Shown here: piece by piece, positions 60,401 through 64,000 of the stretch
Layout: every line of letters starts with the position of its first letter
Numbering within the stretch: position 1 is the stretch's first letter
NCBI GenBank assembly: GCA_025618425.1
Contig: CM046833.1
Coordinates: 5,848,356-5,912,355, forward strand
Source: Heliocidaris tuberculata
Lineage: Eukaryota > Echinodermata > Echinoidea > Camarodonta > Echinometridae
Direction: 5' to 3'
DNA: 64,000 nucleotides
Made by a program: the position numbers and the translations under genes
The notes under the pieces: model-generated
Databases searched by the model: none
Told to the model about the DNA's origin: nothing
The model's input: the letters and a program-made list of their open reading frames with translations, nothing else

Positions 60401-60627
60401 TTTTGAAAAAATGTATATAATTATCACTGAAAGATTTAACAATAATTGTTCGATTTTTATTAAGGTTTTTAACCTACCCTCTTCACCATTGCAAGGAAAA
60501 GCATCATTTTCAGGCATTTAAATATAATTATAAAGATACTTAAATCAATTTTCTCTTATTCGTATCTGAAAATTCACAATTACCTCAGGAACAGGATGGC
60601 TGACCACGTGGATGAGCTCGCCAACAT
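17810..60627 (-). CDS. Giant mosaic secreted serine protease: CUB, (propeller-EGF)x3, CCP x2, Ig x2, trypsin, Ig; 28 exons, 3' end not found
   Basis: Twenty-eight exons join in one frame to about 1,881 residues. Domains by residue: signal peptide 1-17, CUB 18-120, YWTD propeller 120-399, EGF 400-438, propeller 439-715, EGF 716-758, propeller 759-1026, EGF 1027-1068, sushi 1069-1127 and 1128-1189, Ig 1190-1287 and 1288-1388, acidic repeats 1416-1515, trypsin domain 1519-1766, Ig about 1785-1881. Every border is GT-AG except the donor after EGF 3. The family logic (known) is extracellular: CUB, EGF and CCP modules bind partners, and the zymogen is cut before an Ile-Val-Gly-Gly terminus. A complement-like or developmental protease role is inference. 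Most module borders are phase 1, so phase agreement alone does not prove one transcript. Two genes split near 32.4-35.3 kb remain possible. The final exon is C-terminal to 17810 and was not located. Confidence 0.72.
18060..18497 (+). mobile_element. LINE 3' fragment (RT C-terminus and tail)
   Basis: Encodes [20 protein letters not shown] and then a stop, a typical end of CR1/L2-like RT proteins, followed by an AT-rich 3' UTR with AATAAA and a TTGAATTGAA tail. Same family as the relic at 36.2-37.6 kb, opposite strand. Lies in the intron between exons 27 and 28. Confidence 0.65.
18654..19979 (-). CDS. Exon 27: acidic repeats, complete trypsin-like protease domain, start of Ig 3
   Basis: A 1,326-base exon, phase 1 to 1, residues 1389-1830. 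It opens VCGTITFW, then carries five 20-residue repeats, then the activation site STR|IVGG. The protease domain (1519-1766, about 248 residues) has His in MTAAHC (1563), Asp in DNDIAL (1617), Ser in GDSGGP (1719), S1 Asp six residues before that Ser, and GIVSWG plus YGFYTRV, so trypsin-like Arg/Lys cleavage is expected. Cysteine pairs 42-58, 168-182 and 191-220 (chymotrypsin numbering) can form. Cys122 is left over and could bond the lone propeptide Cys at the exon start, keeping the light chain tethered. The exon ends within Ig 3 (VDLEC, VEWFIGK). Acceptor TTTTTAG, donor CCAG|GTAACC. Confidence 0.93.
19600..19899 (-). repeat. Five 20-residue (60-bp) acidic Ser-Gly tandem repeats in the protease propeptide
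   Basis: Units follow the pattern [20 protein letters not shown]. The three central ones are nearly identical at DNA level and the outer two have diverged. Each of the first four units has a Ser-Gly between acidic residues. The array ends three residues before the activation cut. Length variation between individuals is likely. Confidence 0.9.
20514..20760 (-). mobile_element. LINE 3' UTR with TTGAA-repeat tail
   Basis: Plus strand starts with five TTCAA repeats, then AAAAATGGTCTTTATT; on the minus strand this is AATAAA followed by a TTGAA microsatellite tail, as at 36211. Confidence 0.55.
21822..21980. mobile_element. Short fold-back MITE (159 bp)
   Basis: GGGCCCTGTTGCATAAAACT at the left pairs with AGTTTTATGCAACGGGGCCC at the right, and the TTACCATTAATGGTAAC blocks pair inside. 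Confidence 0.85.
22357..22504 (-). CDS. Exon 26: Ig domain 2, second half
   Basis: Phase 0 to 1, residues 1340-1388. Encodes [19 protein letters not shown], then [17 protein letters not shown]. Starts in phase 0, matching exon 25. Acceptor TTCGTACAG, donor GAAG|GTAGGA. Confidence 0.83.
22642..23576. mobile_element. 935-bp near-palindrome
   Basis: Ends ACCCCCTGATCAGACACAAA / inverse, with several hundred bases of each arm matching (for example the GGTCGCCGCTAGCCCCTG-like blocks), folding around an A/T and G-run centre near 23050-23080. In the intron between exons 25 and 26. Confidence 0.8.
24303..24457 (-). CDS. Exon 25: Ig domain 2, first half
   Basis: Phase 1 to 0, residues 1288-1339. Encodes [15 protein letters not shown] and [12 protein letters not shown]: first cysteine and core tryptophan of an Ig fold. 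Acceptor CGGGTAG lacks a good pyrimidine tract; donor AAA|GTGAGA. Confidence 0.8.
25448..25582 (-). CDS. Exon 24: Ig domain 1, second half
   Basis: Phase 1 to 1, residues 1243-1287. Encodes [20 protein letters not shown], the Ig F-strand Tyr-x-Cys motif. Acceptor ACTAAAG behind a pyrimidine tract, donor ATAA|GTAAGT. Confidence 0.85.
26615..26773 (-). CDS. Exon 23: Ig domain 1, first half
   Basis: Phase 1 to 1, residues 1190-1242. Encodes [20 protein letters not shown] and [10 protein letters not shown]: first Ig cysteine and the core tryptophan. Acceptor ATTTTCAG, donor TTCAG|GTGGGA. Confidence 0.85.
26774..28971. other. Intron between exons 22 and 23, 3' part
   Basis: AT-rich. About 28320-28567 resembles a plus-strand LINE 3' end (AAAATAAACCGAACTCATC). 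A short GC-richer patch at 27440-27560 is unexplained. No exon seen. Confidence 0.5.
28972..29890. mobile_element. GC-rich inverted-repeat element
   Basis: Sharply GC-rich island in AT-rich surroundings. CGGCGACCG recurs many times on both strands, and the ends (AGCCTGCTCGGGC and GCCCAGCAGCCGGGCAGGCT) are roughly inverted. ORFs within are low-complexity Arg/Gly/Pro and probably not genes. Confidence 0.55.
30225..30462. mobile_element. Fold-back element (238 bp)
   Basis: CACTTCACAATGGTTCTGGT at 30260s pairs with ACCAGAACCATTGTGAAGGA at 30400s, with arms of about 60 bases. Confidence 0.75.
31237..31422 (-). CDS. Exon 22: sushi (CCP) domain 2
   Basis: Phase 1 to 1, residues 1128-1189. Encodes [38 protein letters not shown] and LSCEH. 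Six cysteines again. Acceptor TTTCTCCAG, donor CATG|GTTAGT. Confidence 0.88.
32206..32382 (-). CDS. Exon 21: sushi (CCP) domain 1
   Basis: Phase 1 to 1, residues 1069-1127. Encodes [39 protein letters not shown] and TICT. Six cysteines, the variant seen in selectin-like sushi domains. Acceptor TTCCTATAG, donor ACAG|GTAAAT. Confidence 0.88.
33819..34297. mobile_element. MITE related to family B
   Basis: Termini TTTAACTCTTTCAGTGCC and GGCACAGTAAGAGTTAAA. Lies in the intron between exons 20 and 21. Confidence 0.65.
35269..35274 (-). promoter_or_regulatory. Candidate alternative polyadenylation signal after EGF 3
   Basis: AATAAA on the minus strand, 20 bases past the in-frame TAA (35297-35295) reached if exon 20 is not spliced. 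Could end a short CUB-propeller-EGF isoform lacking the protease. AATAAA also occurs by chance in AT-rich introns, so this is suggestive only. Confidence 0.35.
35339..35464 (-). CDS. Exon 20: EGF domain 3 with non-GT donor
   Basis: Residues 1027-1068 with six EGF cysteines ([27 protein letters not shown]). The frame-preserving end is CCAG at 35339, followed by GAAAGT, not GT. The next real GT (35334) gives phase 2 and would frameshift the sushi exon into a stop codon. Unspliced, the frame runs 14 codons beyond CVP to TAA at 35297-35295. See findings. Confidence 0.8.
36211..37640 (-). pseudogene. Decayed non-LTR retrotransposon (CR1/L2-like), RT domain and 3' end
   Basis: In frames broken by indels the minus strand gives [24 protein letters not shown], the RT active-site motif FADDTN, and then [12 protein letters not shown] with [13 protein letters not shown] from the RT C-terminus. 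It ends at 36211-36230 in a short ATTGA-repeat tail typical of these elements. Sits in the intron between exons 19 and 20, same strand as the host gene. Confidence 0.85.
37852..37985 (-). mobile_element. Probable second tRNA-derived SINE with ATT-repeat end
   Basis: Minus strand has GGTGTAGTGGTACACCTGC, an A-box-like segment, a diverged B box, and an (ATT)n run at 37829-37848 at its tail. Confidence 0.5.
38104..38376 (-). CDS. Exon 19: propeller 3, two closing blades in one exon
   Basis: Phase 1 to 1, residues 936-1026. Contains [19 protein letters not shown] and [19 protein letters not shown], then RPNGIYMV. It equals exons 13 and 14 fused (273 against 118 plus 151), so one intron was lost here or gained in the sister modules. 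Acceptor CTATCAG, donor TCAG|GTATTA. Confidence 0.88.
38887..39014 (-). CDS. Exon 18: propeller 3, YWTD blade
   Basis: Phase 2 to 1, residues 893-935. Encodes [19 protein letters not shown] and [10 protein letters not shown]. Seven bases shorter than exons 6 and 12, with a shifted exit phase. Acceptor AACCCAG, donor TACG|GTAAAA. Confidence 0.87.
39388..39415. repeat. Poly-C homopolymer, about 28 bases
   Basis: Longest of about ten C or G runs in the window (others near 842, 5689, 7863, 8451, 35560, 56150, 58740, 61903). Confidence 0.9.
39994..40153 (-). CDS. Exon 17: propeller 3, YWTD blade
   Basis: Phase 1 to 2, residues 840-892. Encodes [20 protein letters not shown] and [11 protein letters not shown]. 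Acceptor TTGTTTCAG, donor AAAGG|GTATTG. Confidence 0.88.
40972..41214 (-). CDS. Exon 16: propeller 3, first blades
   Basis: Phase 1 to 1, residues 759-839. Encodes [17 protein letters not shown] and [20 protein letters not shown]. Counterpart of exons 4 and 10. Acceptor TTTGATAG, donor GAAC|GTAAGT. Confidence 0.88.
41763..41891 (-). CDS. Exon 15: EGF domain 2
   Basis: Phase 1 to 1, residues 716-758. Six cysteines ([30 protein letters not shown]). NGGC is typical of EGF domains that follow YWTD propellers. Donor TTCAG|GTACTA. Confidence 0.9.
42403..42817. mobile_element. MITE family A, copy 2 (415 bp)
   Basis: Same terminal repeat as copy 1, inverted internally relative to it, and inserted inside a larger fold-back at about 42371-43535. 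Confidence 0.85.
43117..43395. repeat. Purine-rich minisatellite, period about 50 bp
   Basis: GAATAACGTAAGGAAAG-type units begin near 43217, 43266, 43316 and 43367. Almost all purine on the plus strand. The long minus-strand ORFs here are an artefact of this composition. Confidence 0.7.
43868..44011 (-). mobile_element. tRNA-derived SINE
   Basis: Minus strand reads GATGGCTCAATGGTAGAGC (A box) and GGGTTCGAACCC (B box), spaced as in a tRNA gene, but the 3' acceptor stem is absent and the sequence runs on into a SINE body. Confidence 0.7.
44535..44685 (-). CDS. Exon 14: propeller 2, closing blade
   Basis: Phase 0 to 1, residues 666-715. Encodes [20 protein letters not shown] and ends before an EGF exon, like exon 8. 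Acceptor AACTTAG, donor AACC|GTAAGC. Confidence 0.85.
45049..45166 (-). CDS. Exon 13: propeller 2, blade
   Basis: Phase 2 to 0, residues 626-665. Encodes [18 protein letters not shown] and FLDVDLYK. Counterpart of exon 7. Acceptor CTCTTCAG, donor AAG|GTAAGA. Confidence 0.85.
45630..45764 (-). CDS. Exon 12: propeller 2, YWTD blade
   Basis: Phase 2 to 2, 135 bases, residues 581-625. Encodes [16 protein letters not shown] and LPNGLAID, a class B repeat with a degenerate YWTD. Counterpart of exon 6. Confidence 0.87.
46272..46425 (-). CDS. Exon 11: propeller 2, YWTD blade
   Basis: Phase 1 to 2, residues 530-580. Contains [15 protein letters not shown] and [11 protein letters not shown]. Acceptor CTTTTAG, donor AA|GTGGGT. 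Confidence 0.88.
46540..46720. mobile_element. Partial copy of the 290-bp repeat
   Basis: Shares TTGCGTCATTACCTGTGCCAA, GAGCCTGTCAATG and ATATCACTTTTTCATGACGC with the copies at 13.1 and 56.4 kb. In the intron between exons 10 and 11. Confidence 0.55.
47249..47521 (-). CDS. Exon 10: propeller 2, first blades
   Basis: Phase 1 to 1, residues 439-529. Encodes [12 protein letters not shown], then [20 protein letters not shown]. Donor chosen at CAGG|GTACGA because the splice then reads TVQALAVDW, the expected class B strand. A second GT ten bases on would break this. NAT sequon present. Confidence 0.85.
47906..48022 (-). CDS. Exon 9: EGF domain 1
   Basis: Phase 1 to 1, residues 400-438. Six cysteines in EGF spacing ([12 protein letters not shown], then [10 protein letters not shown], then HTCED). 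It closes the first propeller module. Acceptor TATTTTAG, donor GACG|GTGAGG. Confidence 0.9.
48903..49047 (-). CDS. Exon 8: propeller 1, closing blade
   Basis: Phase 0 to 1, residues 352-399. Starts [13 protein letters not shown] and ends DVQPQEY, just before an EGF exon, as in LDL-receptor-type modules. Acceptor TTTAAAAAG, donor TATT|GTAAGT. Confidence 0.82.
50269..50414. mobile_element. Short fold-back MITE (146 bp)
   Basis: CCAGTTGCACAAAACTTGCG pairs with CGCAAGTTTTGTGCAACGGG; GTTTAAACGCAAC blocks pair inside. Same type as 1-39. Confidence 0.85.
50778..50904 (-). CDS. Exon 7: propeller 1, blade
   Basis: Phase 2 to 0, residues 309-351. Encodes [21 protein letters not shown] and a strand ending [12 protein letters not shown] is degenerate (YWVE). 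Acceptor CACAG is weak in pyrimidines but is the one that keeps the frame. Donor GAG|GTAAGG. Confidence 0.82.
51320..51454 (-). CDS. Exon 6: propeller 1, YWTD blade
   Basis: Phase 2 to 2, 135 bases, residues 264-308. Encodes [20 protein letters not shown] and [10 protein letters not shown], a complete class B repeat. Same length and phase as exon 12 in propeller 2. Acceptor TTTTGCAG, donor GAGCT|GTAAGT. Confidence 0.88.
52237..52453 (-). CDS. Exon 5: propeller 1, YWTD blade
   Basis: Phase 1 to 2, residues 192-263. Contains [16 protein letters not shown] followed by [11 protein letters not shown], the classic LDL-receptor class B pattern. Has an NGT glycosylation sequon. Acceptor TTCTTCAG, donor GGGG|GTAAGG. 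Confidence 0.88.
52501..52692. mobile_element. Fold-back MITE (192 bp)
   Basis: TAAACACGATGAAAACTACT TTCGAAAAAT at the left pairs with ATTTTTCGAAAGTAGTTTTT ATCGTG at the right, and GGCAATTTCAA pairs with TTGAAATTGCC. A diverged relative lies near 12060-12235. Confidence 0.75.
52693..54148. other. Intron between exons 4 and 5
   Basis: No exon, ORF or clear repeat recognised apart from short duplicated phrases such as CAATGTGGTAAA (53604-53645) and TAACTTTTAACTTTT at 54070. The AAT microsatellite follows it. Confidence 0.5.
54149..54300. repeat. AAT microsatellite
   Basis: About 150 bp of AAT/GATAAT units. The poly-Ile and poly-Tyr ORFs here are not genes. Confidence 0.95.
54522..54737 (-). 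CDS. Exon 4: propeller 1, first blades
   Basis: Phase 1 to 1, residues 120-191. Two degenerate YWTD strands are visible ([14 protein letters not shown] and [12 protein letters not shown]). Position right after the CUB and before clear YWTD exons makes it the first part of propeller 1. Confidence 0.75.
55592..55755 (-). CDS. Exon 3: CUB domain, second half
   Basis: Phase 2 to 1. Encodes [13 protein letters not shown] (fourth CUB cysteine), SIDSSGRF and [10 protein letters not shown], the usual end strands of a CUB. Acceptor TTTTCAG, donor CCGA|GTAAGC. Joining exons 2 and 3 restores [12 protein letters not shown] across the border without a frame change. Confidence 0.85.
56215..56366. mobile_element. 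Short fold-back MITE (about 152 bp)
   Basis: CAATTTCATAAAACATGTTA pairs loosely with TAACACGTTTTATGAAACAT, followed by GGCCC as in related elements. Confidence 0.65.
56386..57218. mobile_element. Older 290-bp repeat, split by the MITE at 56532
   Basis: Left CACACGAAGCGTCATTTCAATTGCGTC and right TTAAACGATATCACTCTTTC ATGACACGC together match the uninterrupted copy at about 13117-13345 and a partial copy at 46540-46720. Ends resemble inverted repeats (GCTTCACACG / CGTGTGAGCC). Confidence 0.7.
56532..57123. mobile_element. Fold-back MITE with TTAA target duplication, nested
   Basis: Termini AGGCCAAGTCC and GGACTTTGCCT, each flanked by TTAA. Arms share TATCAAGTTGATTTCAATAA-type blocks. Inserted in an older 290-bp repeat. 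Confidence 0.8.
57400..57437. repeat. AT dinucleotide microsatellite
   Basis: About 19 AT units. Confidence 0.95.
57972..58121 (-). CDS. Exon 2: CUB domain, first half
   Basis: Phase 2 to 2. Encodes the CUB signature CGG, then [10 protein letters not shown], then CFWSIES, then RIKFKFRNC, so the first three CUB cysteines are present. Acceptor CTTCCAG, donor GCAG|GTATCA. Residues 15-65. Confidence 0.85.
58294..59960. mobile_element. 1.67-kb element with TIRs and subterminal repeats
   Basis: Ends CTACACTTAAAAAAGAACTG and, inverted, CAGTATTTTTTAGAGTGTAG. TTTACCCA and TTGCCCAA motifs cluster inside both ends. No transposase ORF. In intron 1. Confidence 0.7.
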
Positions 60628-60663
60628 GGTGGAAAATCTATGTTAGTTTTACCAAAGACCGAA
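60584..60663 (-). CDS. Exon 1 (coding from 60627): start codon and signal peptide
   Basis: The ATG at 60627 sits in CCACCATG and is preceded in frame by TAA 15 bases upstream, so the start is fixed. It encodes 14 residues with a short hydrophobic core (WSAILFL) and ends AG|GTAATT, phase 2. Spliced to the next exon it reads LFLSQGCGG, a plausible signal cleavage just before the CUB. A strong polypyrimidine tract ending CTAG at 60664 suggests this exon has a 36-base 5' UTR piece and that a further non-coding exon lies upstream. The hydrophobic core is shorter than usual, which lowers certainty. Confidence 0.6.
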
Positions 60664-60749
60664 CTAGAACAAAAGAAAAAAGGTGGTACTTATGTTCAAT
60701 AGAAAAGAATTATACTGACTATATCTTTTTTTCGAAAATATGTTCAATT

Positions 60750-61470
60750 AATAATAATAAATAATAATAATAATGGTGGCTTCTTATTAAGCGCTTAAGG
60801 GCATCACGCATGATGCTCATGGCGCTTTACAAAATACACATATACAAAATAGAGTACAACAATATATACAACAGTTACTTAACTCATTAAACGAAGAGGA
60901 TAATATAACATACTAAATCCGAATTATTGTTACTACGACAGCTTTATGAAATACACGTACATCAGAGATTAACTTAAGGAACAAAAGAAAATTAACATAA
61001 GATAAAGAACAAATACAATTAAATTGATTATAATCCTAGTGCGATTAAAGAGGTTGACTTAAGGAAGCAAATTCAAGGTACAAGGAAAATAGGGAGCGAA
61101 CCGCAATTTAATGATTTGAATTACTTGCGATTAACTTTAGGCTTATTTAAGATTAACTGTAAAGATTAGAGGGTAAATTAACGTAAGGTACAGAACAAAT
61201 TTCATTTCAATGAATCAGAATAACTAAGAAAACAGATATGTTTTGAGTAGTTGTTTAAATGAAGTAGTTGAGGAAGCCTGGCGAAGAAGAAGGGGAAGAT
61301 TGTTCCAGAGAGAGGGGCCTGCGTGGGAGAAGCTGTGGTCACAATTGGCAAGGAGTCAAAGAGATCATAGATTACAATTTTGGAGCAATTAAAAGCTTGT
61401 CTTATTCTTTTTCCAAAATGGATTCAGGAAATAAGTTGCAATTATACTCATATTTATACATTCTTCTTTG
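60750..61470. mobile_element. SINE/LINE-tail repeat upstream of the mosaic gene
   Basis: AATAATAATAATGGTGGC, TTAAGCGCTTAAGG and ATGGCGCTTTACAAAATACA at one end; AGATTGTTCCAGAGAGAGGG near the other. Dispersed-repeat signatures rather than host coding sequence; the ORFs here (61268-61706) have no domain. Confidence 0.55.
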
Positions 61471-64000
61471 TTATTTGCTGCCTAGGAGATCGTGTAATAG
61501 TGGAAGTCCAGGGGAGTATACCCCGAAGATTTAGCCTGATAAAAATGATACTTCCGAATGTTGTCGACATCACGCGGGGCTACTTACATGTAGGTACAGT
61601 CCAACACAACTTGATGAAGAGACGATTATTAGCCCACCCTTTTGTTATTCCGGATAGGCACAGTAATATTTTTAATTGCCTACAAGTCAACATACCTTTA
61701 CACTGAAGTTCAAAAACTGAAGAAGTCGATCTGCATGCCGATGATAACAAGGCGACCAAGTTAAAGCAACTCTCTACCTACCGACTTATGTGTGTCTCAG
61801 AGCTACAGTGTTCCAGATTTTATACCACTTTGGCCAATACAGTAAGAAGACCTTGTATGAGAGAAAAGGAAATGCGTGCAACGGAATAAACCTCTACATC
61901 TACCCCCCCCCCCCCCCCGGTGATCCAACTTTATGCAAGGCTATACATAGATCCAATCTACTCATGTCAAAGAAAATTAAGTAGAAAATGCTGAAAACAT
62001 CTGCAACAGCACGACATCCCTAAAATGATTCATTTCCAAGAGCGAAGAAACATTTGCTTTCAAACTACGAATTCGTGGTGACAGCGACATAAGGGACAGG
62101 CAGAAATAATACAACTTTTGTAGTTTGATATATATTTCTATCAAGCAATATTTTTTCTCCTCTTCATCGATGATTTATGAAAAAAACATTTGTCACAGTC
62201 TTTGTCAATCACCAGTGAACTTTATCAGGACAATGGTACAAATTGCTCGTATTGGTATTGGTATACTGGTATCTTTTAAGATCATCTAGGGCCCCTATTA
62301 ATCTTAACTAGTTATACCCTCCCTGGTCAGTTCATTATGCTTCAATAAGTAATAAAAAAAGGCGAAGAGGCATAAACAAGTAAATAAATGGGCTTCTTTA
62401 ATGGAAATTATTAAACTGAAACGTAAAGAAACCATTTAAGGCCACCGCACACTATACGATCGGTCTGCGATCCGATTTCGGAAGAAAATATAAAAGCATT
62501 TGATATAAACATTTTAACACATCAGATATTGTTGATTGAGGTTCTGAATAGTCATAAAGATAATAAATTTGAAAATAAAGCCTATTGCGCACTTTCTAGT
62601 CGGAGGAAAAGCCAAATCGGCTCAGAGTCCTAGTGACGTCAGAACAGTTCTACGATTGTCTACGATTTTAAAGTTATTTGGCCCTTATTCTGGATACTAG
62701 GCTGACAGCGCACCAAAACGCTATGTTTAGTATTCATATCATACATGTAGTTCAAACCCTGAATCAGGTAGATTTTATTTGATAAAATATCCATAGTTAA
62801 TACTATTGCGATTTACTTCCAAAATCGGATCGCAGTTGATGGCATAGTGCACGGTGGGCTTGAGTTTTCAGATATGTATTTCAACAGTTGGGTACATGAC
62901 TTTACCGTTCTATTATAACATGTCTTGAACGAAACACTTCACAAAAAGTAAGTTCCCTCTAAAACGAATCTCTTTAATGTCTGAATCGGGAACCATTGAG
63001 GAGTCTGAATACAGAGACATGTAGCCGTACTTCTCAGCTACCTTTCATGAAATTTAGAGGAAATTATTAGGTCACGCTTCAGTGAGCACATAATTAAAAA
63101 TAAAAAGTGACCATATCAAAATTATACAGTAAGTATTGTTTTGATTTTGTGCACTAAAAATCATTTGATTAACATTAATTCAATATTCTTATGACCGGTG
63201 TACATGTATCAATGATCCCTATAGCATTTCTTTCAGAATTTTACGCTTCAATGAGCGCGTGGGGCTGAAAAGGCCCTTTTTACGCTAATGGACTAAAATT
63301 CAGTTGCTTCCTTTGGTTAACTATCACAAGTCTTCTTGGGGAGTTCGTCTAATTTATTTTGATAAAAATGTGTTGCGCTTCAGTGAGCACAAGAGATGAA
63401 CAAATTATGCAAATGAGAAGAAAGTTTAGGGCCTTAATCAGCTTTGATCTTACTATGGGATATTAATTTGGCGTTAAGTTCCTGCTTATTGGTGACCTCC
63501 TGAAGATATGTCTACAATTTCATGCAATAACTCATGGTAGAATAAACACAAATCATCACTGAAAAAAAAAATGCAATTTTCTGTTGAATATTGAGTCAGC
63601 GCAATTGTTCTCATAAACCTTATAAAAAAATAAATTTTCATTCAGTTAAGATAAAATTCAATAGAAAGAAAGAAAAGGTCGTGCTCTTGCACTATTGCAA
63701 GCAGTTTCGATTGAATTTTGATAAATCTTATCATAAGTAAATGAAAATTCACTTATGTGGTGAATTTTCATTCAGAGCAAGCTGTATGTGTCATGTCTTA
63801 ATGCCTGTTTTTATCTAACCATAGTTCTTTTATCCTCTGTTTGCTTTCTTATTGTGACGCGCCTGTGTGCGCCTGGGGATGAAACTACGGATAATAAAGG
63901 TTCGCCATCGAAGACATTGAGACACAATCATGGCCTCCTCAATTGTAATCTTTTATGGTCTGATTGTGACGGTATGGGGGTTGTTCTGCTGGTCTTTTGA
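61471..64000. other. Sequence upstream of the mosaic gene
   Basis: Holds MITE A copy 3, a poly-C run at 61903, three copies of a CGCTTCAGTGAGC motif (63074-63390), and a short hairpin near 63744-63770 (GAAAATTCAC / GTGAATTTTC). No coding exon or promoter could be supported. Confidence 0.5.
62439..62860. mobile_element. MITE family A, copy 3, older (422 bp)
   Basis: Left end AGGCCACCGCACACTATACG is intact; the right end is eroded (CATAGTGCACGGTGGGCT). Internal sequence aligns with the other copies. Confidence 0.75.

Overview
The window reads as nuclear DNA of a marine invertebrate, probably a deuterostome and plausibly an echinoderm. That inference rests on short phase-compatible exons separated by AT-rich introns of 0.3 to 5 kb, many TTAA-flanked fold-back MITEs, SINEs with AAT-rich ends, non-LTR retrotransposon tails made of TTGAA repeats, and C2H2 zinc fingers. 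No species-specific marker was recognised. There is no rRNA, CRISPR array or bacterial feature.

The main content is one very large minus-strand gene, or two abutting genes (see below), running from about 60.66 kb down to 17.81 kb. I resolved 28 coding exons by reading splice sites; all but one have GT-AG borders and all phases agree, giving about 1,881 residues before the gene leaves what I can follow. Domain order is: short signal peptide; CUB; three modules of six-bladed YWTD beta-propeller plus EGF; two six-cysteine sushi (CCP) domains; two Ig domains; five 20-residue acidic Ser-Gly repeats; a complete trypsin-like serine protease domain (His, Asp, Ser and S1 Asp present); a third Ig domain. 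This resembles a MASP/C1r-type protease (CUB, EGF, CCP-CCP, protease) with LRP-like propellers and Ig domains inserted. I know of no described protein with this order. The 3' end was not found. The one weak joint is the third EGF exon (35.3 kb), whose in-phase donor is GA instead of GT and which can read through to a stop codon and AATAAA.

A second gene lies on the plus strand at 9.6-11.25 kb: a two-exon C2H2 zinc-finger protein with a 12-residue tandem repeat. Its fourth finger is interrupted by a SINE that now supplies the stop codon.

Region by region: 1-9.6 kb is repeats (GA/CT tracts, fold-back elements, a 61-bp perfect palindrome at 5.46 kb). 9.6-11.3 kb is the zinc-finger gene. 11.3-17.8 kb holds MITEs and a 930-bp fold-back flanked by direct repeats. 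17.8-35.5 kb holds the protease, Ig and sushi exons, with introns carrying a 935-bp palindrome and a GC-rich element. 35.5-54.7 kb holds the propeller/EGF exons, with a LINE relic and SINEs between. 54.7-60.7 kb holds the CUB and signal exons, with nested MITEs. 60.7-64 kb is upstream repeats. Several transposons sit inside other transposons, giving a readable insertion history.
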